This document shows positions 7,599-13,452 of a stretch of DNA of 15,009 nucleotides, piece by piece. Made by a program: the position numbers and the translations under genes. This stretch comes from a bacterium (GTDB lineage Bacteria > Patescibacteriota > Minisyncoccia > Minisyncoccales > Minisyncoccaceae). Under the pieces are notes generated by a model. That model worked only from the letters and a program-made list of their open reading frames with translations, was not told the DNA's origin and ran no database searches. The stretch covers positions 1 through 15,009 of the forward strand of contig JALOBW010000007.1 of assembly GCA_023228085.1 (NCBI GenBank). The letters run 5' to 3'. Numbering within the stretch: position 1 is the stretch's first letter; each line of letters opens with the position of its first letter.

Positions 7599-7867
7599 TC
7601 TTATTTTTACCTATCTCCCTGTGAGTGGCGGCTTTTATTTGTTATTCTCGCTTACCCGCCTATGGAGGGGCTATTCGTTGATACGAACCTAGTCGGAAAT
7701 CTCAAAGAAATTAAATAAGACTCTTTTAAGTTTTCTGTAAGAAAACTACCAAAGTCCTAGCTGTGTCATTCCGAAGCTTTCTTGTCTGCCGTAGCTCAAA
7801 AAAGCGTAGGAGAAAGCGTAGGATGGTTACTAATCCCTGAAGCTTACTAGTCACGAGTTACTAATCC
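7599..7867. other. Structured intergenic region, no convincing gene
   Basis: This stretch between converging genes holds no supported ORF. It contains several hairpins: TTCGT/ACGAA around 7673-7686; AGTTTTCT/AGAAAACT at 7729-7747 with an outer GACT/AGTC pair; and the repeat element at 7785-7813. The 13-mer GTTACTAATCCCT occurs at 7826-7838 and again at 7857-7869, where it runs into the end of the MGMT-like gene. GC content is visibly higher around 7610-7690 than in neighbouring spacers. Transcription of the Cys-repeat gene may end here, but no classical terminator is visible. Confidence 0.5.
7785..7813. repeat. Hairpin repeat element, copy A
   Basis: TCTGCC pairs with GGAGA (one bulge). A 3x3 internal loop GTA/GTA and a GC/GC pair follow, under an A-rich loop. 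The same plan with different bases occurs at 8239-8274. Both copies are followed by ACTAATCCC. Confidence 0.55.
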
Positions 7868-8182
7868 CTAATATTTGCATTGTTCAAAATTTAATATCCT
7901 TCCATTCTCATCAAAAAATATTCCTTCTCTCTTTAGACGTTTTTGTTGTTCCTTTTGTCCGCCAAATTTATATCCTTTCGCAAGTTTTCCGTTAGACAGA
8001 ACCACTTTAAAACAAGGAATAGTGTCAGGATTTTTATTTTGTTTTAATATCCATCCGATATTTCTAGGATTATCAAGTCCAATACTTTTTGCGGCAATAG
8101 AGTAGCTTATTATTTTTCCCTTAGGTAAAGATATTAGAAGAGAAAATAGGGGATTGATATAGTCTGAGAGTTTTTTCGGCAT
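7868..8182 (-). CDS. MGMT-family (Ada C-terminal-like) alkyltransferase homologue
   Basis: This 104-residue protein consists only of the DNA-binding/active-site domain of O6-alkylguanine-DNA alkyltransferases, like the short alkyltransferase-like proteins. Against human MGMT the expected residues are present: Tyr in KGKIISYS, the Arg finger in NPRNIG, Asn 8 residues before the active Cys, and Glu in REG. The active-site motif is PCFKVV instead of PCHRVV. The acceptor Cys is therefore kept, but the His that helps activate it is Phe. Short ATL proteins usually lose the Cys, so this is an intermediate form. The likely role is repair or recognition of O6-alkylguanine; actual transferase activity is uncertain. 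The gene stands alone on the minus strand, with its own promoter about 8 nt before the ATG. Confidence 0.82.
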   Translation of the reverse strand: MPKKLSDYINPLFSLLISLPKGKIISYSIAAKSIGLDNPRNIGWILKQNKNPDTIPCFKVVLSNGKLAKGYKFGGQKEQQKRLKREGIFFDENGRILNFEQCKY

Positions 8183-8190
8183 TTCTTTCT

Positions 8191-8218
8191 ATTGTAGAAT
8201 ATTGACAGATTGATTCAA
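8191..8218 (-). promoter_or_regulatory. Promoter of MGMT-like gene, near-leaderless
   Basis: On the minus strand, TTGAAT (8213-8218) and TACAAT (8191-8196) are separated by 16 bp. Only 8 nt separate the -10 box from the ATG at 8182, so the transcript would start 1-2 nt before the start codon. Confidence 0.55.
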
Positions 8219-8223
8219 GTACT

Positions 8224-8242
8224 AAAAAAACGGATTTATCCG
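8224..8242 (-). terminator. Minus-strand terminator
   Basis: Read on the minus strand, CGGAT/ATCCG forms a small hairpin directly followed by seven T. It would stop transcription arriving from the 51-codon unit before the MGMT-like promoter. Confidence 0.55.
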
Positions 8243-8274
8243 CCGAAGCCATGCTTAAGAAAAGCGAAGGCGGA
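8239..8274. repeat. Hairpin repeat element, copy B
   Basis: TCCGCC (8239-8244) pairs with GGCGGA (8269-8274). Next come a 3x3 internal loop GAA/GAA, a GC/GC pair and a 14-nt apical loop that can fold further (GCTT/AAGC). It matches copy A at 7785-7813 in plan and in the following ACTAATCCC. Its left arm overlaps the minus-strand terminator hairpin at 8231-8242. Confidence 0.6.
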
Positions 8275-8294
8275 CTAATCCCAAAGAATTAATC

Positions 8295-8315
8295 AAAAAA
8301 CGGACGTTGCGTCCG
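8295..8315 (-). terminator. Minus-strand intrinsic terminator of the 51-codon unit
   Basis: On the minus strand CGGACG pairs with CGTCCG around a 3-nt loop (8301-8315) and is immediately followed by six T. It lies 24 bp beyond the stop codon of the 51-codon ORF and fits as the end of a transcript of about 200 nt. Confidence 0.75.
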
Positions 8316-8338
8316 CCAGGTTTTTAAAATAGTGGGGG

Positions 8339-8494
8339 TTAGTAAAACATTAATCCAACCCCATGATCATTGTACGAGCATCTCGGTGGCTCGCATCCAA
8401 AAAAATTGTCTGGTTTTTCTTGCACTCTTCCATAGGAGGAGCGATCAGATTTGCATCCTTGTGCAAGAACTTGGTCTAACAGTTTCCAATCCAT
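8339..8494 (-). CDS. 51-codon small protein (or structured small RNA)
   Basis: The minus-strand frame starts with ATG at 8494, stops with TAA at 8341-8339 and encodes 51 residues beginning MDWKLLDQVLAQGCKSDRSS. It has three Cys (positions 14, 34 and 39, the last two in FFGCEPPRC) and no membrane segment. The start is chosen because a near-perfect promoter ends 9 nt before it, giving a nearly leaderless mRNA; a terminator follows the stop. The segment is visibly richer in GC than neighbouring genes. It contains long inverted repeats (TTCTTGCAC with GTGCAAGAA; GGGGTTGG with CTAACCCC), so a structured regulatory RNA is a real alternative, or a dual-function transcript. I recognise no family for either reading. 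Confidence 0.5.
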   Translation of the reverse strand: MDWKLLDQVLAQGCKSDRSSYGRVQEKPDNFFGCEPPRCSYNDHGVGLMFY

Positions 8495-8503
8495 TGTGCC
8501 TAT

Positions 8504-8532
8504 ACTATAACATAATAGTATAAATATGTCAA
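8504..8532 (-). promoter_or_regulatory. Near-consensus sigma70-type promoter, minus strand
   Basis: On the minus strand TTGACA (8532-8527) is followed after exactly 17 bp by TATAGT (8509-8504). The predicted transcription start near 8497 is about 3 nt before the ATG at 8494. This is one of the best promoters in the window. Confidence 0.8.
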
Positions 8533-8546
8533 TAGTAGAACATGTT

Positions 8547-8575
8547 TTGACCGATTGGTCTATATATTTTATAAT
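8547..8575 (+). promoter_or_regulatory. Near-consensus promoter diverging toward the pilin fusion gene
   Basis: TTGACC (8547-8552), a 17-bp spacer and TATAAT (8570-8575) form a strong plus-strand promoter. Its -35 box lies 14 bp from the -35 box of the minus-strand promoter, so the two are back to back. The leader to the ATG at 8672 would be about 90 nt. Confidence 0.65.
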
Positions 8576-8609
8576 ATAAACATAATAAACAATTTTGTCA
8601 ATATTACAT

Positions 8610-8633
8610 ATGACGCATCCCTCATTCTTCTAA
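8610..8633 (+). other. Possible 7-codon leader ORF (MTHPSFF)
   Basis: In the predicted leader from the promoter at 8547-8575, ATG at 8610 opens a 7-codon frame closed by TAA at 8631. It ends 38 nt before the pilin-fusion start. Such a short frame can occur by chance; no attenuator hairpin follows it. Confidence 0.2.
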
Positions 8634-8647
8634 TAAATAAAGCTTTA

Positions 8648-8656
8648 TGATATTAT
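8648..8656 (+). promoter_or_regulatory. Second, proximal extended -10 promoter for the pilin fusion gene
   Basis: TGATATTAT fits an extended -10 element and would start transcription near 8663, about 9 nt before the ATG at 8672. The gene may therefore have two promoters. Confidence 0.4.
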
Positions 8657-8671
8657 TTAGTTAATATTAAT

Positions 8672-9940
8672 ATGTATAATTCAAAAAAATCATTCACACT
8701 AATAGAGCTATTAATTGTTATTGCTATTATTGGCATTCTTTTTGGTATTCTAATTATTTCAATGACAGGTGCAATTAACAGTGCAAACGATGCTAAAAGG
8801 AAGGCAGACATTCATCAATTAGTGCAAGCATTTTTAATACACGATACCTCAACAGGGGGATACCCAATTGATAGTTGCAGCATCGGACTTGATTGCTCAG
8901 AAGAGGTTAATAATACTATCGGCAGTTTAGTAAACAGCAAGGATCCTCAAGGGGGATATTATTCTTATGTATCATCCGACGGAGTTAATTTTGTTGTGTC
9001 GGCTATTATGTCTGATTCTAATATTTACTCTTACAAATCAATAACAAATAAGTATTCATCTGCGGGAGATGCTATGTCTGGATGGACCAAAAAGATGCCA
9101 GTGAATATAAACAATACTTCAGGCTCAGCTTTAACTGAGTATCAAGTTCGTGTAACCATTCCTTACTCATCATTAAAAAGTGATTGCGGTGACCTCAGAT
9201 TTACTGCAAATAATCAAGAAACTCAATTACCATATTGGATAGAAACATGCAGTTCTCCAAACGCTCAAGCTTGGGTAAAATTACCATTAATCCCAGATGG
9301 GAATAATAATGAATTGATTTATGCTTTTTATGGAAATGCTTCTGCTTCCACAACCTCAAATGGCAATGATACTTTTCTTCTTTTTGATGATTTCTCAACG
9401 AATACAGTTGGCACTAAATGGACAGAGAGATATTGCGGAACCCCCGTTAACGGGTGGATGCAAGTTCACGGCATAGAAAACGGAGGATATCATGCTTCTC
9501 AACCATCAGCTAGTGATCGTGGAGCTGGACTTATATCTCAAAATGAAATTCCATTCGCAACTGTTTCATCTGTTAAGATGTCATATACGTCTAGAGCAGG
9601 AAGAACCCCCCCATGGATGCATTTTTATTTTGGATATGATAATTACTATGTGACATATGGATACTGGGGAGGAGTAATGAATGGATTTAATCCTAATAGT
9701 CCATCCGATGCCCTCATTTCAGAATGGACAGATGGTTCAGCAACGGATAATATAAAATTCTATAGAAATGGTTCCTTAGTTTTTACAGGTTCAGCTAATT
9801 TGGCAACTGTGAGGAAGCCGGCTATATGTCTAAGAACTGCGAGTGCAGAAACAATTGATCTTTATTATGATAATTTTTATTCGCGTAAATATTCAACAAC
9901 AGAACCAACGATTACAAACGGCAACGAAATTAATAATTAA
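8672..9940 (+). CDS. Type IV pilin-like protein fused to DUF2341 and LamG/ConA-like domain
   Basis: This 422-residue protein opens with a class III prepilin signal: KKSFTLIELL with the hydrophobic helix to about residue 32. The processing site would be Ser7-Phe8; Ser replaces the usual Gly at -1, and Glu5 of the mature protein is present at residue 12. Residues about 40-125 form a short pilin-type globular part. Residues about 138-240 match DUF2341 (WTKKMPVNINNTSG start, YAFYGN end). Residues about 245-412 have the FDDF...FYRNGSL...YYDNF pattern of a concanavalin/LamG-like jelly roll. The layout suggests a minor pilin or pseudopilin that presents a carbohydrate- or protein-binding domain at a pilus tip. 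Attachment to host cells is inference. No other pilus gene is present in the window. Confidence 0.82.
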   Translation: MYNSKKSFTLIELLIVIAIIGILFGILIISMTGAINSANDAKRKADIHQLVQAFLIHDTSTGGYPIDSCSIGLDCSEEVNNTIGSLVNSKDPQGGYYSYVSSDGVNFVVSAIMSDSNIYSYKSITNKYSSAGDAMSGWTKKMPVNINNTSGSALTEYQVRVTIPYSSLKSDCGDLRFTANNQETQLPYWIETCSSPNAQAWVKLPLIPDGNNNELIYAFYGNASASTTSNGNDTFLLFDDFSTNTVGTKWTERYCGTPVNGWMQVHGIENGGYHASQPSASDRGAGLISQNEIPFATVSSVKMSYTSRAGRTPPWMHFYFGYDNYYVTYGYWGGVMNGFNPNSPSDALISEWTDGSATDNIKFYRNGSLVFTGSANLATVRKPAICLRTASAETIDLYYDNFYSRKYSTTEPTITNGNEINN

Positions 9941-10004
9941 TCTAGTAGATCTAAAGTAAAAATAGTCAAAAGAAAAATAAGCTCATCTGTATTAAAAACA
10001 TAAA

Positions 10005-10039
10005 TTAAAAACGGATTAATTTTTTCGTTAAGTTTTTAA
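10005..10039 (+). terminator. Weak AT-rich hairpin, possible terminator after pilin fusion
   Basis: TTAAAAAC (10005-10012) can pair with GTTTTTAA (10032-10039). An alternative AACG/CGTT stem lies inside. The rest of the 9941-10110 gap shows only AT-rich sequence and a weak TTGATT/TACATT promoter-like pair (10070-10099) ahead of the next gene. Confidence 0.25.
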
Positions 10040-10110
10040 GCAATTCAAATTTAAAGAATCTTTATTTGTTTGATTATCTTATTTTATTTTTATTACATTA
10101 AGATTTAAAG

Positions 10111-10494
10111 ATGGATAAAAAATCTTTTGAAAAAATAGTTGAAGAGGGGATTAAAATGATTCCACAAGAGTTTTTAAATAAAATGAATAATATTGTTATT
10201 GTGGTTGAAAATAATCCTACAGTTGAACAAATCAAGAAAATAAAAATGAGAAAAGATCAGGTTTTATTTGGATTGTATGAAGGAATACCTAAGACCAAGA
10301 GGGTAGCATATGGGCAAGTGATTCCCGACAAGATTACTATTTTTAAAAATCAGATTGAATCTGTATCTAAAGTAGAAGAAAAAATAAAAGAAATTGTCAA
10401 AGATACAGTTTGGCATGAAATAGGTCATCATTTTGGGATGACCGAAGAACAAATTAGAGCAGCAGAAAAAAAGAAAAAAGAAAGAAAAAAATAA
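10111..10494 (+). CDS. Minimal zincin-like metallopeptidase (PF06262-type)
   Basis: This 127-residue protein matches the small possible-zinc-metallopeptidase family. The N-terminal half has the IVIVVENNPTVEQ type strand. The active site is WHEIGHHFGM (His102-Glu103-xx-His106) followed by acidic TEEQ, where a third ligand would be expected. The C-terminus is a lysine-rich tail (KKKKERKK). There is no signal peptide, so it is predicted to be cytosolic. Family members are widespread and their substrates are largely unknown. The ATG at 10111 has no Shine-Dalgarno. The CPBP protease gene begins 4 bp after the stop (TAA-AAAT-ATG), implying a shared transcript of two proteases. Confidence 0.8.
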   Translation: MDKKSFEKIVEEGIKMIPQEFLNKMNNIVIVVENNPTVEQIKKIKMRKDQVLFGLYEGIPKTKRVAYGQVIPDKITIFKNQIESVSKVEEKIKEIVKDTVWHEIGHHFGMTEEQIRAAEKKKKERKK

Positions 10495-10498
10495 AAAT

Positions 10499-11392
10499 AT
10501 GTCAAAAAAAATTTACCAAGTTTTATTATTAGTTTTTTGTCTTTCATGGGGGCTAGTTGGAATAGCAAAATTATCTGGTATGGACTATCTCGGTAGCAAT
10601 GGCTTATTTTTAGCAATCGCTTTTATGTTCATGCCCGCCTTGTCGGTTTTCATTCTTTCAAAATTTATTTGGAAAGAAAAATTAAATCAATGGGGAATAG
10701 CACGTCCAAAAGGGAGGATATTTTTTATTGCATGGTTTTGGGCAATAGTACTAGCCTTTGGCACTATTCCAATTTCATTACTTATTCCTGGTGTAACTTT
10801 TTCATCAGAAATGGAAGGATTTATTTCTCAGTATTCAACACTATTTTCCGCAGAAAAGATTTCTGAAATGAAATCTCAGATATCTGCAATAGGACCTTTC
10901 ATGCCTTTAATCTTTATAATCCAATCGCTAATAGCTGGTATTACCATTAATGCTATTGCCGCCTTCGGGGAAGAATATTTATGGCGGGGATTTCTACTGA
11001 AAGAGTTGAAAAAATTTGGATGGCTCAGATCAAGTCTTATTATCGGTTTCATCTGGGGAATTTGGCATGCACCACTAATTATTCAGGGACATAATTATCC
11101 TAGCCATCCAGAAATCGGAGTATTAATGATGATTATTTGGTGTATATTACTGACCCCCGCATTAATCTATTTTACTGTTCGTACAAAATCAGTATTTACT
11201 GCGGCAGTAATGCACGGAACACTAAACGCTTCGGCTGCTATTCCGCTTGTATGGATTGTTGGAGGAAATGATTTAACGGTTGGCTCAACGGGATTTGCTG
11301 GCTTTATAACTCTGCTGATTCTCAACATAATTCTAATAATTTATAATAGTAAAAGTAAAATTAAAGCTGACGATTTACTAAGTCAATATTAA
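10499..11392 (+). CDS. CPBP family intramembrane metalloprotease (Abi/CAAX-like)
   Basis: This 297-residue multi-spanning protein has about eight hydrophobic segments. It carries the family motifs: EEYLWR (Glu158, Glu159, Arg163, the EExxxR motif), WGIWH ending at His190 (usual form FxxxH, here with Trp first) and HGTLN (His239, Asn243). All presumed metal ligands and catalytic residues are present. Family members cleave prenylated CAAX proteins in eukaryotes. In bacteria they are linked to bacteriocin self-immunity or membrane protein processing; which applies here cannot be read. It follows the zincin gene by 4 bp and precedes the anchored lipocalin-like gene by 17 bp. Confidence 0.85.
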   Translation: MSKKIYQVLLLVFCLSWGLVGIAKLSGMDYLGSNGLFLAIAFMFMPALSVFILSKFIWKEKLNQWGIARPKGRIFFIAWFWAIVLAFGTIPISLLIPGVTFSSEMEGFISQYSTLFSAEKISEMKSQISAIGPFMPLIFIIQSLIAGITINAIAAFGEEYLWRGFLLKELKKFGWLRSSLIIGFIWGIWHAPLIIQGHNYPSHPEIGVLMMIIWCILLTPALIYFTVRTKSVFTAAVMHGTLNASAAIPLVWIVGGNDLTVGSTGFAGFITLLILNIILIIYNSKSKIKADDLLSQY

Positions 11393-11409
11393 TATTAAAA
11401 CCGAAATAA

Positions 11410-12435
11410 ATGAACCAAAATAACATATTATTAATCGGCATTATTTTAGCATTTGTTGGTGTGGGCATTGTTTTATATCAAAACAGAAATGATTTTTTCA
11501 GCCAACCGGTTAATCAATTGCAAAACCAAGAAAACTCTAATAATCAGGCAGAAGAAGATTTTAATAATAGTGGGCGAGCGAAAGCGATTGAAGATGAAAC
11601 AGACCTTTGGATGTTTTATAAAGATGATAGCGGATTTACAATTAAGTATCCCCAAAATGTAATCTGGGGAGACAATCAAGAGGGATTATCCTTAAAGATT
11701 GAAAGTCAAAAAATAGAAACGTTAGAGGGAACACTAGGATACGATAAAGAAACTGCGAATAAGAATTTACAATCTCTAAGTAGTGGTAAATATGGAGAAG
11801 GTGTTGATTTTCCTTTCGTAGATTCAAAAAAAATAATATCAATTGATGGAGTTAATGCTCAGGACTTTATTGTTTTTTCAAGATTTGAAGTATGCAGTGT
11901 CTTATTTGAAAGGAAGGCATATTTCTTCAACAACGGCTACCAGGTAGTTGTCACACTGTCGCTCCCAAAAGAAAAAGTGATCCAGAAGTATCCACAATAT
12001 TTCAAAAACGACAAAGCTAATTGCGGCAATAATCTTATATGGGACTTTGACAAACAAAAAGAATTTTACAATAAAGCTAAGCAAGGCGAATTAGGAATTG
12101 TTTCAGAATGGCTAACCACATTTGATAGAATTGTAGAAACAATAGATATCAATCCAAAAACTCAACAAGAAGAAATAAATTCAAATCTATTGTTAGGAAA
12201 ATGGGTGTCAACCGATGATTCTAATTCCATAGTAGAATTTACGAAAGATAAAAAAATTGAATATTATCAAGGAAACAAAGTAGCAGAGAGTACGTACGCC
12301 ATTAATGGCGAAAATATTTCTGTTAATGATATTGACGGAAAGATGGAATACAAGATACTAGAGTTGACTGGCGATAAACTTTCTATAAGCTACTTAGCGA
12401 GAGGGAATACACTCAGCTATAAAAAAGCTGAATAA
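11410..12435 (+). CDS. Membrane-anchored protein with C-terminal lipocalin-like domain
   Basis: I do not recognise a named protein. The 341 residues start with a membrane helix (about 4-22, ILLIGIILAFVGVGIVLY), followed by an Asn/Gln-rich linker to about residue 55. Residues about 65-220 resemble the PsbP/FTIKYP-type domain seen in many small bacterial anchored proteins. Residues about 255-341 (LLGKWVSTDDSNSIVEF start) have the GKW-x-E-F-x-Y pattern of small lipocalin-like beta-barrels. The topology is probably N-in with an extracytoplasmic body. It is third in the run after two proteases, and a terminator lies downstream at 12607. A ligand-binding role is only suggested by the fold. Confidence 0.7.
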   Translation: MNQNNILLIGIILAFVGVGIVLYQNRNDFFSQPVNQLQNQENSNNQAEEDFNNSGRAKAIEDETDLWMFYKDDSGFTIKYPQNVIWGDNQEGLSLKIESQKIETLEGTLGYDKETANKNLQSLSSGKYGEGVDFPFVDSKKIISIDGVNAQDFIVFSRFEVCSVLFERKAYFFNNGYQVVVTLSLPKEKVIQKYPQYFKNDKANCGNNLIWDFDKQKEFYNKAKQGELGIVSEWLTTFDRIVETIDINPKTQQEEINSNLLLGKWVSTDDSNSIVEFTKDKKIEYYQGNKVAESTYAINGENISVNDIDGKMEYKILELTGDKLSISYLARGNTLSYKKAE

Positions 12436-12606
12436 AAGAATGAGTCTAGTTTTTTCTTAAAAACAATATTTAATACATAATATTTAGAATATTCTTAAAA
12501 ATATTTTATCGCATCTTTTTTGTTGAAAAAATTAAAGAAAAAAGATAATATTAAACTAATGATGAAATTAAAAGTAATCATAATAAATAGTTTATATGCT
12601 TATAAT

Positions 12607-12631
12607 AAGCACCTCTTTTGAGGTGCTTTTT
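12607..12631 (+). terminator. Strong intrinsic terminator
   Basis: AAGCACCTC (12607-12615) pairs with GAGGTGCTT (12620-12628) around TTTT, followed by more T. It separates the protease/lipocalin-like run from the next gene, whose ATG comes 17 bp later. The preceding 170 bp (12436-12606) are AT-rich, with no ORF that I can support. TATAAT at 12601-12606 touches the stem. Confidence 0.9.
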
Positions 12632-12648
12632 AATAACTTAAAATTCAA

Positions 12649-13137
12649 ATGAATTTTGATAATTCTTGGTTATTTTTATTAGGAATCGCTTTTCAGGTTT
12701 TGGTTTTTATTATTAGCTTATTTACTATATGGGGAATAGTAAAACTCATAATTTTTAATAGAAAAATAGAGAGAATCAAAAAAAAATATTTTGATAAAAT
12801 AGTTGATAATGTCATCGTCTCAAGAATAGAATATTTTCGTCTAATGGAAGATTTTAACTTTTTAAATAAGTTTAAAGAATTTATAAAAAAGTCATTGCCC
12901 GCAAGTGAAGAAATTGAAGACGATTACGAAAAACTAAAAAAAACGATATTAAGTAAAAAAAAGACCATAAGAAAATTTAAAATATCTCTTTTAATACTCG
13001 GCATAATAATTCTTATTATCTTTTTAGGTTTTTTACTAAAAGATTTTATATTTTCTGGAAATAGTTATTGCTTCTTTCTTTTCGCCAATATAGTTTTCTT
13101 AACTGTTAGTTTGTTTTATATAAAATTCATTTTGTAG
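12649..13137 (+). CDS. Hypothetical three-TM protein with cytosolic charged loop
   Basis: I recognise no family. The 162 residues contain a first membrane helix at about 8-34 and a lysine/glutamate-rich segment at about 38-108 with helical, possibly coiled-coil character. Two further membrane helices follow, at about 109-128 and 138-160. The positive charges flanking helix 1 suggest that the long loop is cytosolic. The ATG follows a terminator by 17 bp and no convincing promoter lies between, so expression may depend on read-through or on a promoter that overlaps the terminator. The stop codon is TAG, one of only two in the window. Function is unknown. Confidence 0.65.
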   Translation: MNFDNSWLFLLGIAFQVLVFIISLFTIWGIVKLIIFNRKIERIKKKYFDKIVDNVIVSRIEYFRLMEDFNFLNKFKEFIKKSLPASEEIEDDYEKLKKTILSKKKTIRKFKISLLILGIIILIIFLGFLLKDFIFSGNSYCFFLFANIVFLTVSLFYIKFIL

Positions 13138-13183
13138 TTTTTTAAAAAATACGGATATAAAAATTTATGTTATTTTTTAATAA

Positions 13184-13206
13184 AACATCCCCCAATAGGG
13201 GATGTT
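13184..13206 (+). terminator. Probable terminator hairpin
   Basis: AACATCCCC (13184-13192) pairs with GGGGATGTT (13198-13206) around a 5-nt loop. The following sequence is only moderately T-rich. On the opposite strand the hairpin is followed by TTTTATT, so it may act in both directions. Confidence 0.65.
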
Positions 13207-13417
13207 ATTATATGCGGATAAAAAGCTTTTGTGATTTTTCTTTTTGTAAATTCCCGCTAAAATTTTAAAAGAACCCGCCTCAGTGTCAGTCATACTTCCG
13301 GTCTTGATAAAATCAAGCCAATGGATCAATGAGCTAAATAGGCTATATATTATCGTGGAAGGGAATAAAAAGTAGATATTTAAACTTTTATTATTTAGTA
13401 GTAGGTCGGGGTTAATA
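13207..13417. other. Intergenic stretch, no supported gene
   Basis: Between the hairpin at 13184-13206 and the promoter at 13418 I see no ORF or RNA family. A small hairpin (CTTGAT/ATCAAG with GG/CC below a bulge, 13300-13319) lies in a patch richer in GC at about 13270-13345. That patch could be an upstream regulatory element or part of a small RNA, but nothing confirms it. Confidence 0.4.
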
Positions 13418-13446
13418 TTGACGGGTGAATATTCACCCCTTATAAT
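13418..13446 (+). promoter_or_regulatory. Strong leaderless promoter of the HTH-PRTase gene
   Basis: TTGACG (13418-13423), a 17-bp spacer and TATAAT (13441-13446) give a near-consensus promoter. Exactly 6 nt separate the -10 box from the ATG at 13453, so the expected first transcribed base is the A of the start codon. Confidence 0.85.
13423..13438. promoter_or_regulatory. Perfect 16-bp palindrome between -35 and -10: candidate operator
   Basis: GGGTGAATATTCACCC is a perfect inverted repeat of 8+8 bp. It fills the spacer of the promoter at 13418-13446, so a dimeric protein bound here would block RNA polymerase. The gene it controls encodes a winged-helix protein, making autoregulation the simplest reading. 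Confidence 0.75.
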
Positions 13447-13452
13447 AGAAAT

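Noticed and set aside
7664..7720. 18-codon ATG frame in the structured intergenic region
   Set aside because: There is no promoter or conserved motif; the length is within chance expectation.
8295..8504. Known small RNAs (tmRNA, RNase P RNA, SRP RNA) as identity of the minus-strand unit
   Set aside because: None of their conserved core sequences could be found by eye, and the length does not fit tmRNA or RNase P RNA.
8332..8523. Plus-strand 63-residue frame
   Set aside because: It lies antisense to the 51-codon unit, crosses the minus-strand promoter and has no promoter of its own; the minus-strand signals are much stronger.
12601..12606. TATAAT as promoter of the three-TM protein gene
   Set aside because: It has no -35 or correctly placed TG, and transcription would start inside the terminator stem; it is not convincing as a promoter.
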